This document shows, piece by piece, positions 23,547 through 35,756 of a DNA stretch of 64,000 nt; within the stretch, counting starts at the first letter, position 1, and each line of letters begins with the position of its first letter. The position numbers and the translations under genes are program-made. The notes under the pieces are model-generated. The model saw only the letters and a program-made list of their open reading frames with translations, had not been told where the DNA came from and made no database searches. This DNA comes from Berberis thunbergii (lineage: Eukaryota > Streptophyta > Magnoliopsida > Ranunculales > Berberidaceae): positions 620,001 to 684,000 of the forward strand of contig QNQO01000457.1 of the NCBI GenBank assembly GCA_003290165.1, written 5' to 3'.

Positions 23547-24022
23547 AAGAAGGCCCCACTAAGGGGGAGTTCAGTGTTGCTGATGAAAGATTTCTTCATG
23601 ATCATGAACAGTGTGTAGCAACGCGGAAAGCTAAAATCGATCAGTATCTACATGATGTAGTTCGACGTGAACATGGTAATTAGAGTATCCCACCCTTTCG
23701 TATTATTATCTATCTTATTGTGATTTTGTCTTGCTGTTTCCACAATCTTGCGTCAACTTAAACCGGATTCCTCTCTGCAGATTGGTCACATCCCGATTCA
23801 TCACCAAAGTTGAAACAAGTAGAGGTAATTTGTTTGATGATCATTTTTTGATACTAACAAGATCACGAATATAATACTAGTATTTGGCAAACAAATTTCA
23901 GGCTGATCGTGTAAGCCCCATAAGTTACTTGGAGTTGGAACCAATACCTGAGCTGCAGAAACCTGAAAAGACTGATTGGTTTCCTTCTCCCACTAACTCC
24001 CCCCTTTGCATTGTTCATCACG
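23547..24022 (+). pseudogene. securin/PATRONUS-like gene segment, copy 1
   Basis: Three exons join in phase: 23547-23675, 23781-23824 and 23902-24022. They read EFSVADERFLHDHEQCVATR, then WSHPDSSPKLKQVEADR and ELQKPEKTDWFPSPTNSPL. The FLHDHxxC block followed by a proline-rich tail with DW and SP motifs is typical of plant PATRONUS-type securins, nuclear inhibitors of separase that hold chromatid cohesion until anaphase. All splice sites shown are canonical. No N-terminal exon with the KALxDISN block or destruction box precedes this copy, so it is partial. A second, more complete copy follows at 24426-25281. Confidence 0.6.
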
Positions 24023-24425
24023 GTATGAGTTGCCCTGAACTGGAAGTCATGTTTTGATGGCTGTTACCCTAAGGCGATTTTGGTAGTTTTATTGTATACA
24101 AAAATGTTAGGAGTTTTGTCTTTGAAATATGAAGTTTGCTAACTTTAAAAGCGCACATTTGCTTTCTGTGTGGCTGGTTATGGTCCTGTGCCTTCTGCAT
24201 TACTTGAGTTACACACCAATAAAAAAAACCTACCTATTCTATGTTGAAACTCTAGATGAAGAGCCAGTTTATTTTCAGGAATAAGGGGTTGAAACAGGGA
24301 GATATCACCTCTTGAGAATGTTAAAGGGATAAATGATCTTGTTTTATAGGTAGATAGTTTGATACCTGAGCCGGGTTTTCTGTATTTCTAATTGTTGATT
24401 TCAATGCATAATAATATATGGCAGA

Positions 24426-25281
24426 ACTGACCATCCACCCTGCTGACAAGAGAGGATCAATGTTGAAAGCACTAGATACAGGGAAGATATTTGAGTCTGA
24501 AATTTTGAGCATTCTTCATAAAGATATACTGGCCACCAGAATTTTCTATTCTTCTTGGGAACAATTTTTCAAAGTTGATATGTACTGAAATTTCTAATAT
24601 CAATTTAGGGCCAGGCGTTAAGGGTGCACTCCATACTATCTCTACAACTTCTCAAAAGAAAGATGAAGGAGGCCTTAGCCATCAGAAAGCATTGCAGGAC
24701 ATTTCAAACTCAGCATCTCTTCATCAAGAGGTGTCCTCAAAGATTCAAAATTAGAATACCGAGAATATCAATGTTGCAGAAGAAGGATTTTTGCATAACC
24801 ACGACAAGTGCATGAGAGCTCAGAAAGCCGATAAGGATCAGTATCTGTATGATACAATCCTCTTTGATCATGGCAACTAGAATAAACTACTCCACTCGTA
24901 TTAATATATCCATTTAGTTTCTTGATTCTGGTTGCTGTTTACTCTATTATCTTCAAAGATTGAAGGCCCGTTCTCCTCCGCAGGTATACCATGTGCTGAT
25001 TCTGCACCAATGTCAAAACTAGCAGAGGTGTTGTGTTTATTTGATTATCATTCATTTGTTAATTCTCTGTAGTAACAGGCTTGTATAATAATATTAATAA
25101 TACCCTGGTTAGTTTTTCAGGCTGTTTGTGCAGTCCCCCAAGGTACTTGGATTTGGAACCAATAGCTGAGCTGGCAATACCTGCAATGACTGACTGGTGC
25201 CTGTCTCCCATTTACTCACCTCCCCAGTCTCCTGGTTACAAAATGCCTGAATTGGTACTGAAATCTTACATTGACAATTAG
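24426..25281 (+). pseudogene. securin/PATRONUS-like gene segment, copy 2
   Basis: A possible first exon (24426-24528) reads IHPADKRGSMLKALDTGK. The exon at 24609-24872 reads GGLSHQKALQDISNSASLH, then NVAEEGFLHNHDKCMRAQK. Exons 24984-25027 and 25121-25281 parallel copy 1 and end in ELAIPAMTDWCLSPIYSPP. KALQDISN and AEEGFLHNHxxC are strong signatures of the plant securin family. It is broken: an in-frame TAG lies between the two motifs near 24750, the donor after GATCATG is GC rather than GT, and one base is missing in the last exon relative to copy 1. The segment pair looks like an unequal tandem duplication. Confidence 0.62.
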
Positions 25282-26039
25282 ATGGCTGATCATCTATGTG
25301 CACTCTGGTTTGTTATCAAATGTAATACCATGCAGTTGATGTACATGATATGAGACATGTAGCAGAAGATACTTCTGTTTTTTATATTTAAGTAAATGTT
25401 ACAAACCTGTAAAACCTCTTGCTTGTTATTGAAGGGTTTTTTTTTTCTTTTTTTCTTTTTCGAAGAGCTTGATATTTGAAGTTTGCTGACTTTAAATCTG
25501 GAATTGTGCGCTGATTGAGTCTGTTTTGTTCTAGATGGACATGTGACTGTGTTGGCATCTGCTCTATTTCTTTCAGGATGCAATCCAAAGAAACTGAAAA
25601 TAGCTTTTGTTTGTTTTATTTTATTTTTTATTTTGTTTAAGGAACATGAAAGGGAAAAAGAAAATAAATGTTAATCTGATCTGGTGTCTTGAGTAGTTAG
25701 AGAGCTGATGGTTGAGAAGGACTTCGTTATGAATCCTTCATCCTTGATATATTTCAGATCTCAATAAAATATAGATGGAAGAGACGAAGAGTTGTACTGG
25801 TGATGATCGTCCTTTTGCAATTTCCCATATCAGCATCATTAGAGCTAAATAGAGAAACACTATTGTTTGAAGGAATATGCAAAAAAAGGTTTTTTTACCT
25901 AATATAAGTATTTTATTATAGATTAGATTATGTGAGAAAGCAGTCAATTCAATTAGGTTGAGTTAGTTCCATCTACTTTTCTTTATACAAGTGCAATTCT
26001 AGAAGGCATTCCTTTTAATTGATGTTTGGTATGGAAGTG
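25282..26039. other. 3' flank of the securin-like copies
   Basis: AT-rich with a T-run at 25438-25460. No gene or clear element is seen. Confidence 0.4.
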
Positions 26040-26250
26040 GAGGAATCAATAGAAATCCATAACAATCCTTTATAATATTCAGAAAATCCAATAATAAAAA
26101 TCCATTAAAATTCAGTGGATTCTGTATATTTCACAAAATCCAGTCAGTTAAAATCCATTAAAATTCAGTGGATTCTATAAACTCCTTTGAAATATTTTAA
26201 AATCCATGAGATTTAAAGTCTTTCAGACTCTATTAAAATCCATGATTGAA
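26040..26250. repeat. inverted MITE-end array, partner of 21890-22110
   Basis: Repeated AATCCATTAAAATTCAGTGGATTCT blocks finish with AAAATCCATGATTGAA, the inverted form of the left array. Together the arrays enclose the duplicated securin-like segment, either as one composite element of about 4.4 kb or as two independent MITE clusters. Confidence 0.6.
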
Positions 26251-26279
26251 ATAAATGAAAAAATAAACTCAATCCCACC

Positions 26280-26545
26280 AGTTCTCTTCACGATCCTCTT
26301 TTCTCTTCCTTGTTATCTGCAACAACGGTGGATATCCTCCTTGTTCACGACGGTCAATCTCCTCATTGTTCACGACTGCCACTTCTCCTCCACTGCAAAC
26401 ACGTCTCCACTGTTGTTCACGACTGCCACTTCTCCTCCCTTGTTGACGATTGCAAACACCGTCTCCTCAGCAACACTTATCTCCATGATCCTCTTCTTGT
26501 TCACGATCCTCCTCCTCCTATTCTGCAAACACGTCTCCTCCTTGT
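26280..26545. repeat. CT-rich minisatellite
   Basis: Imperfect units built from CTTGTTCACGA, CTGCCACTTCTCCTCC and TGCAAACACGTCTCC recur six or more times. It opens long frames on the plus strand by composition alone; I do not regard these as genes. Confidence 0.65.
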
Positions 26546-27541
26546 ACCGGTGAGTCTTCCACTATCTTTTCTCTCTATTTAAGATGATCATCCTCTTTTC
26601 TTGATTTTCCATTTGTTTCTACACCATCAATCTCTCATTTTCAGTCAATGATGGGGGTTAGGAAATTTTTGTTGTTAGGGTTTTGTGCTTGAGGGATTTA
26701 ATTTTGAGTTCAAGGGCTTTAATTGTAGTTGCTTTGATTTTGATAAAGAAAATGAACTTTTGCATCGATTTGGTTAGAGAAGAGGAACCCTTGAATTGAT
26801 TTTGAAGTTTACAGGTATGATAATAACAATAATTTTAGCATTCAACAATTTTAGGGTGTGCTCTGTTTTTCTGTAGGTGTTGGCTGAAACAGGGTGTGGT
26901 GAAGGGGCTGGAATTGCTTCGTTTGTGCAGTTTTGTGTGGTGAAGGGGCTGAAATTACTATGTGATATTTACCATGTAATTATCACAGAATACAACATGA
27001 ATTAGAAGTGACAACAAAACAAGCAATATTTGTTGATTCAAGTATCAGCGATACAATCAGAACCTGTATTGTGCTGGGCAACCATTGAGCTGCATTGAAA
27101 GTTAAACAAGAATTTAAGGTTTGTGTCTGCCACTTCATTTTGGTCCCTTTGGATAAGTGAACATTTAGTTTTTGCTTGAAATTGCAAACATGGAGCATTT
27201 ATTGTAAAACAAAATGTTACATATAGATGATCACAAACTACTTGCATTGTCAATGGCAGCTGTTGTGTGGTAACCAACTTTTAGGTCTTTTTGTAGGTTT
27301 CTGAGAAGATATAGTATTGGCTGAAAGTATTTGCTCTGGGTACAATCAGGGATTGGGATGCCCTTGAAAAGTTCTCAAAAAAAAAAACAAAAAACCACCA
27401 ATAGGTGAGCCTCCTAGTTTTTTCCATAGTTAAGTAGTACATATATGTATAAAATACTAGAGGAAAACCTTAGTGTTTTAAAACTACTATGAAATTTATA
27501 ATCAGCAGTTTATTATGTCATTGACACTCCATTTTAATATA
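26546..27541. other. unassigned stretch
   Basis: A pair of GGTGAAGGGGCTG(G/A)AATT words near 26900 and 26940 is a small local repeat. No gene is seen. Confidence 0.35.
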
Positions 27542-30010
27542 CATCATCATCATCAAAGTCCATTCCCAATATTTTCGGGGTCGGCTACATGGATTTTGGT
27601 TATCCAAGCAATGCGGCATTTCCATATATCCTTGCCTAATCTAAGCTCAATGATATTTTCATTCACCACCTTCATCCAAGTTTTCAATGGTCGTCCCCTC
27701 CGTCTACACCCTCAATTAACTAACCAATCTAGACATTTTCTAATTGACATCATGTTTGGTCTCCTCTGCACATGACTAAATCAAGTTAAACGTTTTTCTC
27801 TAATTTTGTCTTCTATTGGCGATACACCTAAGTGTCTCATAATTTTTTATTTCTAATTTTATCCTTATGAGTTTTACCACACATCCACCTTAACATACGC
27901 ATTTCTACTACTGCTATCCTATGCGTATGTTGTCCCGTAGTAGCCCAACATTCTGAACCGTATAGCATGGCTGGTCGAACAATTGTCTTATAGCATTTCT
28001 CTTTTAGCCTTGCAGACATTCTTCTATCGCATAATACTCCTGACGTCATTCTCCATTTCAACCAACCAGCTTTAATCCTATGGTCTACATCTTCTCCAAT
28101 AGCCTCATTCTTTTGAATTATAAATCCTAGATATAAAAAAGCCTCACACTCTGGGACCTCTACACTTTCGATCTCAATTGCATTACTTCTCCCTCGTGGT
28201 TCACAACCAAAGTTGCACACTAGATACTCCGTCTTCGAACGACTAATTCTAAAACCTTTACTCTCTAAAGCCTCCCGCCACCTATCTAATTTCTTAACTA
28301 TACCTGCACTAGTATCATCAATTAAGACAATATCATCTACAAATAACATGCACTAAGGTACATCTTCTTGTAGATGTCTCGTCAACTCATCCATGATCAA
28401 ACCAAAAAGATATGGACTTAACGTCGACCCTTGATGTAGTCCTACTGACACAGAAAATTCACTGAACATCATACCTACTGAGCGAACACTTGTTACAGCC
28501 CCTTCATACATATCCTTAATGATATCGACATAATATTGAGACATTTTTTTCCTTTCAAGCACCCACCAAATTAACTCTCTGGGGACCCTATCATATGCTT
28601 TATCCAGATCGATAAAAATCATATGCAAACTCTTATACGCCTCTCGATATTTTTTTATAGTTTGCCTAAGCAGGAAGATGGCCTCAGTAGTAGACCTACC
28701 CGGCATAAATCCAAATTAATTTTCCGAAACCGTGGTTAAACTCCTAAGTCGTCGTTCTATAATTCTCTCCCAAAGTTCCATCGTATGACTCATAAGCTTT
28801 ATCCCTCTATAGTTCGAGCAATTCTGGATATCCCCTTTGTTCTTATAAATTGGTACCACAATGCTATGTCTCCATGAATCTGACATTTTTCTAGTTTTCA
28901 AAATCCTATTAAAGAGTATAGTTAGCCATTGAATCCCAACTTCTCCCAGACATTTTCGTGCTTCAATTGGTATATCATCCAGCCCAACGGCCTTCCCTGT
29001 CTTCATTCTTTTTAAAGTTTTTCTCACTTCTGTGGCACTAACTCTGTGATGGAACACGCGATCTCTCCCTTTTTGTGAAGCATACCCCTCAAGTTTAACT
29101 CCCCTACTTGTGTTCCATTGAGTAGGTTTCAAAGGTAATCATTCCATCTATCTAAAATAACTTTATCCTACATTAAAACTCTTCCATTCTCATGCTTAAC
29201 ACACTTAACATGACTTAAGTCCCTAATTTTTTCTCTAGCTTTAGCTATCTTGAAAATATCCTTCTCCTCTTCTTTTGTACTTAGCCTATTATAAAGATTA
29301 TCATATGTTCTCTTCTTAGCTTCCCCTACTGCTTTACTATTCAACTTCTTAGATTGCTTATAAAGCTCATAAGACTCTAGACACCTATCTTTTTGCCACT
29401 CCTTAAAGATCTTTTTCGCAATGGTTTGTTGCACATCATCGTTCCACCACCATGTCTCCTTACCATATAAACCTCCTGTTTTGGCATCTCCTAACTCTTT
29501 CTTCGTACATCTTCTTATTCGATTTGTCAAATGTTCAAAAAGATCCGCACTACTAGTCCTATCCTTTGGTTTTAGATTCTCCCAACCCTCTGAAACTGAA
29601 TGACCACCCAAAATGTTCTTTCTAAATTTTTGGCACACATCTCCCTGTATGGTCTACCACTTAATTCTCGGTCTAATATGTTCTATAACAATACGACCCC
29701 TACTCTTAAGACAAAAATCGAGAACTAACAGCCTATGTTGGTTTGTCAGACACTCCCCTAGTATAACCTTACGATTTTACACCTACCTAAATTGTGTTTT
29801 CTAACAAGAAAATAATCAATTTGATTTCTATTGCGCCCACTCGCAAAGGTCACCAACTGTTCTTCCGTTTTCTTATAAAAAATATTTACGATCCCAAAAT
29901 CCTGAGCTAAAGCAAAATCTATAATAGAAATCCCCGTAGTGTTTCGATCCCCAAAGTCTTGACCTCCATGTACCCTCTCATACCCAACTCTATACATATA
30001 GGAATTATTT
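27542..30010 (-). mobile_element. 5'-truncated RTE-clade LINE
   Basis: The minus strand carries the C-terminal part of an AP-type endonuclease and a complete but broken reverse transcriptase. The 3' end finishes in GATGATGATGATG at 27542, a short tandem trinucleotide tail instead of poly(A), which is typical of RTE elements. The 5' end is cut in the endonuclease at about 30010, the usual result of incomplete target-primed reverse transcription. No clear target duplication is visible around these ends. Confidence 0.82.
27837..30005 (-). pseudogene. RTE LINE endonuclease/reverse transcriptase, degenerate
   Basis: Reading leftward: an endonuclease remnant with VHGGQDFGDRNTTG and SGRNRNQIDYFLVR (29758-30000); a linker with WWWNDDVQ (29168-29638); then RT with NYRGIKLMSHTMELWERIIE, FIDLDKAYDRVPRELIWW, GLHQGSTLSPYLF and the active-site FVDDIVLIDD; then the thumb region with GSECWATTG and RMLRWMCG. 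The aspartates of the polymerase box are retained. Stops break the frame near 28710 and 28350 and between the endonuclease and linker, so no functional protein is made. RTE proteins nick target DNA and copy their own RNA into it. Family recognition is secure. Confidence 0.85.
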
Positions 30011-32789
30011 TTGTTGGTGCTAGTGGGTAAGATGTTGTGCATTACACACTGATTTGTTAAAATTATTCTTGTGGAATGTGGAACCATTTGTTCTAATAAC
30101 TAAACCTTTTGTGTGCACTAATGCACATGTAAACTGTGAATTCAGTTTCCCTCGCAAAAGAAAATATGATAGTGATTGTTGAACTAATACTAATGGTGTA
30201 AACAAGCTTGATCAACAGTTCATTTTCCTTGGGGAGTGAATCTGCTGCGAACATTTGAAACTGTCAACTATTAAAAGGTTACAAATGAGGAAACTCTCAT
30301 GCTTCTTGTTTGAAGAGTATTGGTGTCTTCACCTTGTAGCATTGAGGTGGTTAGTTTTTAGTTCTCCTATGCTTTTATTTCTCTTCACCTAGCCATTTTT
30401 TGCCTTCCATATCACTAGATTATTCAGTTATGATAGAATCAACACAAACTAGTCTAGTATGGTGCCATTCCATGTATTTTTTATTTCTCCCTGTTTGAGT
30501 GATGAAGGATATATATTTGGCCTCATCGTTCTGGTATGTGAGTCATCATTCATATTCGCTGAAATTTGACAATATTAGATCACTCACCAAAACTCGTGAC
30601 AAAGACATCATCCTATGTCTTGCGACTTTTACTGTGGAAGAAGGAAAAAGTTAGGTAATTTAGCAAAGTCTGCCCTTTCTCCTTCCTAACTGATGTTCAC
30701 TTTGTGAAAGAGAAGTTGAATCCATCATTCACACCTTCATTGTCCTTTCACTATCTCTGTTTGAGCGACAAGGATTCTGAATCCAATTGGCTCACTTTCC
30801 ACCTGACAACCTTTTCAATGGATGAAACTTGGAAATCGAAAGCCCTCACTTTCCACTTGACAGATGTCGTTGTAGGTTTACTACCCGGATGATAACTTAC
30901 TCTTATATTGTAGTGAGACAAATCATTAATGTATGTTTATTCGGAAATTTATATCCTGCCCTAGGTGTTGTTTGCACATTTTTCCCTGCCTTGTTCAAAT
31001 ACCATTGCGAGGTCTTTTGATATTCAGTTACACATTCTCTAGTAGCTTTAAGTTATAGAGTAAATGGCGATTTAACTAGTTATCATAGCTTTGGGTAGGT
31101 AAATCTTCTGACCATTCCACTTGGGGGAAGGAGTATTATTATGCTCTTCCCCAGCATGGTTCTATGTTCTGCTGCAACGAAACAATAAGTGAAACAAATG
31201 AACTCCCTGCCATGTAATTACAGAAATAAACTTCCCTGCCACGAAAGTTTTTGTTCATCTCCTTGGACCCAAAAGAGAACCATTACCTGTTGTCCCTTTT
31301 TACCAGCAAGCAGAACAAAAAACACCCCCATTCAAAACCTGTACCATTTGTTGTCGCAGAGAAACTGATCAATACCAAATTGATCAAGCACACATGCTTC
31401 AGTACCTCAACAACAAGAAATACCATACAACTTACAAACAAGATCAACGACATTATTCATTCATTTTGCTAGTTACCAATGAGAGCAGTAACCAATAAAT
31501 TGATCACCATTTTTCTTCAGTATCATTTCTTCTAAAAATAATTATGGGAAGTGCACTAGCATTTCCTTTGTTTATTCGAGATTCAAAAGTTATATCTATC
31601 CTTAAAGTTTTTCTTTTCTATACATTGATATCATTTTTCATCTAGATAAGGTTGATAACTTTTGTCTAGATAAACTCGAGTGAATGAGTGATCTATAGAT
31701 CCAGTTATGAATATTAGATTGTTTTTGGTAATCCATATGCTCTTTCATTTTTACAATTGCTGATATATTTTACATTTCTGTTTAAATTTCCATAAGTACT
31801 ATTAAATCTTTATTAGTTTAGGCACATCATCTACAACTCCATTGGTTAATTTAAGTTACTTCTTTCTTATGCCACTAACTCCACTTTCTAGAAAATTCAT
31901 GTGAAAGAAACAGAGATAAAATTCCATAAATGATGAAACCCTAACTGAACCATGTGTCGGTTTTTTATGTTGATATTTTTGCCACCTGAGTTCCACCAAA
32001 TTCATCTAATAAGATATATATTAAAAGTGAATTAATATACATACTCCTTGCACCATTGTTCAATTGTTCAGTCCAAACTCATATATTGGGCATATAATTA
32101 GCAAATGCATCTAAGACTTTACCTAGTTTAGATGAGATGCAATATTTCATTTGAAGGACATCATATCACTACTGAAAACCTTGTTGTAGACTATATATTG
32201 TAGCGCTATATGGGTCAGTTTACCAATTAATAGTATTTCTATTTCAAATTATTTTTCTTTCCCCCTTGAGTAGAAATGAACAGTTGAATTGTGGAAGAGA
32301 AATATAGTTTACATTCTATTTCCGTTATTAGCGTAATAACATTTATAGTCTCCTTTTACATCTGTACCTTATTCATAGAAAAATAAATTTTATTTCACTT
32401 ATTACTTTCTAATGCCAAATGCAGGCTTTTTTGGCAACTACAATGCAAGGTTGTCCCAACAGCGGTTTTCCCGCCACGATCTAAGTAGTTCTAATGGTAG
32501 TGATGTAATCCAAATAGTCTTTATTTTGATGAGCTTGGTGACCATGATAGAGATGATGATGAATGATTCAAGGAGGTTGTCGATATGAATAGATGTTGAT
32601 GAGTTGAGGAGCTTAGTGTTACTATAGTAGACTCCTTTATTTTTTGGACATCAACATGGTGTCCCTTGATATCATTATTGTATTCAGTTATGTGACTTTG
32701 TATATGCAATGAAAGCATGCATTATTTTTTGATGAATGAAAATTTTACTATTTCAATTTTAGATTGTGCATTACACAAAAATAGGTGGT
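30011..32789. other. long unassigned stretch
   Basis: No gene or clear element ends are found. Short exon-like pieces occur (a TGCAG acceptor near 32424 followed by AFLATTMQGCPNSGF) but are too brief to assign. CACTACTGAAAA at 32167 resembles a CACTA terminus but has no inverted partner. Confidence 0.35.
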
Positions 32790-33352
32790 GCTATTTAAGA
32801 TTATGTGCTAGTAGACAGATACAATAAATGGGTGAAGAATGAGTTGTCACAAATATGATGAAAGTGTGACGAAAAATTTGTCACAGGTAGATATTTTAAT
32901 ATATGAAATCACTATCATGATAACTGTTCCTAATGTATAAATTATACAAGTGAGGAAAGATTCCTCATAGAAAGTTCATAGTAGATATTTAAATCACTAT
33001 CATGACAAACTGTTTCTCACATATAAATCACATAAGTATAAAACGATTTGTCACAAAGAGTCACCATATGCGTCGCTAGATTTTCGTTATGCATAACAAT
33101 CTATAGTGATGACATTTTCTTTACCCATGTTGTAATTGATATTCGTGCACTAAGTTCATGTGAGGAACCACACACCACGTAAGCGGACTTTTCGTGACGA
33201 GTTATGAATTCGTCACCTAATACTTTCCTTGATGCCCTTTATGTGAGGGACGCTGTGACGACTGAAATTTGTCACTGATGCTGAACAGTGACGAATAAAC
33301 ATGTTTCAGTGAGAAACAACGTTCGTCACCAATGCCCAAAATTCTTGTAGTG
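32790..33352. repeat. CACTA right subterminal repeat region
   Basis: TCGTCAC, GTGACGA and TTGTCAC occur about fifteen times in direct and inverted orientation, ending at CTTGTAGTG. Density and end sequence fit a CACTA subterminal region. The likely left partner begins at 21609. Confidence 0.7.
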
Positions 33353-33954
33353 TGTTGTTGTGTTGGATTAATGGGTATTGGAAGCTGTCAAGCTGAATTG
33401 ACTTTGGTTTGTTTATTTATCTTTCTAACTTCCTTGTAGACCTAATCCAGAGTAGAAAGAAAGTCGAGAAATTATGGTTCATACAAAAAATTGACCCAAT
33501 TTATCATCCTATCTCTGATAACCTATTATATATGTAACTTTTTGTAAAAAATGAACTTCACATGAAGAACTTCACATCAAGCAGAACAAGAGAAATATAA
33601 ATAAAGGAGAAACATTTGTCCTTTGATGTTTTGTCAGAAAGACCAAATAGATATTTGGTGAAATTTGTTGCCAATAAACATAATTGGTGTATAACACATT
33701 CCAAATCAAAACATAGTTCCTATTTTTGCATTCAAATGAACCATTGCCATTACTTTCCTTCAACAAGATTATGAAATACTGTAACCATGCCATTCATCTG
33801 TCAAATATTACCTAGCAAAAATGAGATCAATGTATAGAATACTAACATACTAGAAAGATGAGTCTTTAACTCTTATAATTTCCTGTACGACAAACTTACA
33901 TATCAAAGGATCCATGTGACACCTCAACCACATCATATACTTGCCTCCCAACAA
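33353..33954. other. unassigned stretch
   Basis: AT-rich, no gene or element end recognised. Confidence 0.4.
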
Positions 33955-34786
33955 TTTATATTATAATTCAGAGTGGTGTTTTGCTATTCATTGCTGACTG
34001 AGACAAAGTCAAATCGAAAGAATTAGAGATAAAAGATGGTTAGGATTGAAAATTGGGATATGTATTGAATTTGAGGATTTAGATTCATTTTCTATAATGA
34101 CATATTAGTAAATATAAAATAGGTAGAAGGACAAATATAATTAAAATTTGAAAAAAGTTGGTGGAATGTACATGTAGCGGAGATAGAAAATATTGTATTT
34201 TCCTTTTAGCAAAATGAAAATTATCAAAACTATTTACATCGTTGTCGGATTTTGGTAAACTTGGTATTGTGAAATGCATTTTTGAAGATATTTCCAACAA
34301 TATCAATGAGCAATACAAGCGCTAATTTTTTTTTTTTTTCAATATTGCTCCTCATGCTCGATTTTTTGGCACACTTTAGAAGCTTGTAGGAAGGAGCCAA
34401 GGCAAGTGAATGAGAAAAAGGGGAAAGAAAAAAGCTAGTAAGCTATTGATAACGAACGTTTTGAAAAAAAAAGGTGTTGGAAAAGAGGTTTGCAATATTG
34501 GATGAGAGCGATGAAGAACCAAAGGATGATGATGCCTTGGTTGTAAAATCAGATGAAGAAGAGTCGACCCGCCTATAAAGTGATGAGAGAGCTCATTCTC
34601 GGCGTTTAAAATTTCCCCCCAACTGATTCAAATTTGACTGAGTCTAACCCTAAAATTTATAATATATAGGCGTACACTTCAATATTGATTGGGAGCAAAA
34701 ATGAGGATAGTGACGGAGGTGTTTAGTACAAATATTTAGCAAAAATAAAATTATGTAGAGTGCCAACAGCACGGAGCATACTCTAG
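33955..34786 (+). mobile_element. Helitron-like non-autonomous element, unit 1
   Basis: The 3' end has a GTGC(CAACA)GCAC hairpin at 34760-34772, exactly ten bases, then CTAG at 34783-34786: the standard Helitron 3' architecture. The 5' end is a diverged version of the TCTATATTACAATTC that starts unit 2. The body is shared with unit 2 and partly with 10620-10960. It is non-coding and has no Rep/helicase. The T-run at 34327-34340 is unit-specific. Confidence 0.55.
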
Positions 34787-35480
34787 TCTATATTACAATT
34801 CATAATGGTGTTTTACTATTCATTGCTGATTGGGACAAAGTAAAATCGAAAGGATTAGAAATAAAAATGGTTAGGATTGAAAGTTGAGAAATATATTGAA
34901 TTTGAGGGTTGAGATTCATTTTCTATGATGGCATATTTGTAAATATAAAACATGTAGAAGGGGAAAAATAGTGAAAAAAACTTTTGAAAAAAAGTTGATG
35001 GAATGTACATATAGCCGAGAGAGAAAATAGTGTTTTCCTTTTAGAAAAATGAAAATTATCATAACTATCTACATCATTGTCGAATTTTGGTAAATTTAGA
35101 ATCGTTAAAATGCATTTTTGAATATCTTTTCAACAAAATCAATGATCAATACAAGGGCCAAAATATTAAAAATATATATTTATAATTAAAAAATGTATAA
35201 TGTATTACACGTCTTTAATATTTTTCAAAACAATGAAATGAGCTGATCATACTAGAAAAAATGAGTCAGGCATTTTAATGCACATTTAAAAAAAAACCCT
35301 AAGTTTCATGTTTTGGCAAATTCAAAGATTGGGGGAAAACTCATTCTTGTCGTTTAAATTTTTCCCCCAATTGATTCAACTTTGACTGAATAGGTTTATA
35401 CTTCAATACCGATTGAGAGTGAAAATGGGGATAGTGACGAAGGTGTTCAGTACAAAATAATTACGAAAAATAAAATTATG
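34787..35480 (+). mobile_element. Helitron-like non-autonomous element, unit 2 (3' end lost)
   Basis: Begins TCTATATTACAATTC directly after the CTAG of unit 1, so the junction reads CTAG|TC, as in head-to-tail Helitron arrays. It matches unit 1 through AGATTCATTTTCTATGATGG, TTGTCGAATTTTGGTAAA and GGGATAGTGACGAAGGTGTT. Sequence after AAATAAAATTATG differs, so the 3' hairpin is missing. Confidence 0.52.
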
Positions 35481-35747
35481 AGTAATTTAGTGGAGAAGAA
35501 GTCCAATTAACATTTCCTGCATCACTGTTGTCCTCTTGATGAAAATTGAGATATTATCTCAGAGATTTGTTGAGTCCTGACATGGTGTTTATACTCTGCG
35601 CAACCAAGTCTCTCTTTACTACATGTTCAGCGAGGCCAAATGCAAGGAATTCTACAGACGCCATAACACAATTATCATATATAAATTTTCCAAAATAACA
35701 AAGACTACATAGTATACCGAAAAAAGTAACTATTTAATCTACCTTAT
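35481..35747. other. short unassigned stretch
   Basis: A minus-strand frame at about 35540-35680 reads VEFLAFGLAEHVVKRDLVAQ, coding-like but unrecognised and lacking clear splice context. Confidence 0.3.
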
Positions 35748-35756
35748 GGTAGGAAA

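Larger units (their letters stand above)
21609..33352. mobile_element. candidate large CACTA element (11.7 kb), non-autonomous
   Basis: The left end CACTACAAGAAATCTAGCA and the right end, read inverted as CACTACAAGAATTTTGGGCA, match over about 30 bases, continuing to GGTG and then AACG. The right subterminal 560 bases are packed with GTGACGA/TCGTCAC words, and the left has TGTCACC and GTGAGGAA words. The flanking triplets are TAT and TGT, one mismatch from a proper duplication. Inside are a duplicated securin-like pseudogene and an RTE LINE; no CACTA transposase is visible. The pairing could also be two separate insertions of one family. Confidence 0.45.

Noticed and set aside
26206..26582. 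Two overlapping long plus-strand frames
   Set aside because: They are created by the CT-rich minisatellite, which lacks stops by composition.
32167..33352. Small CACTA element starting at CACTACTGAAAA
   Set aside because: The sequence after CACTAC does not match the right end at 33352, whereas 21609 does.
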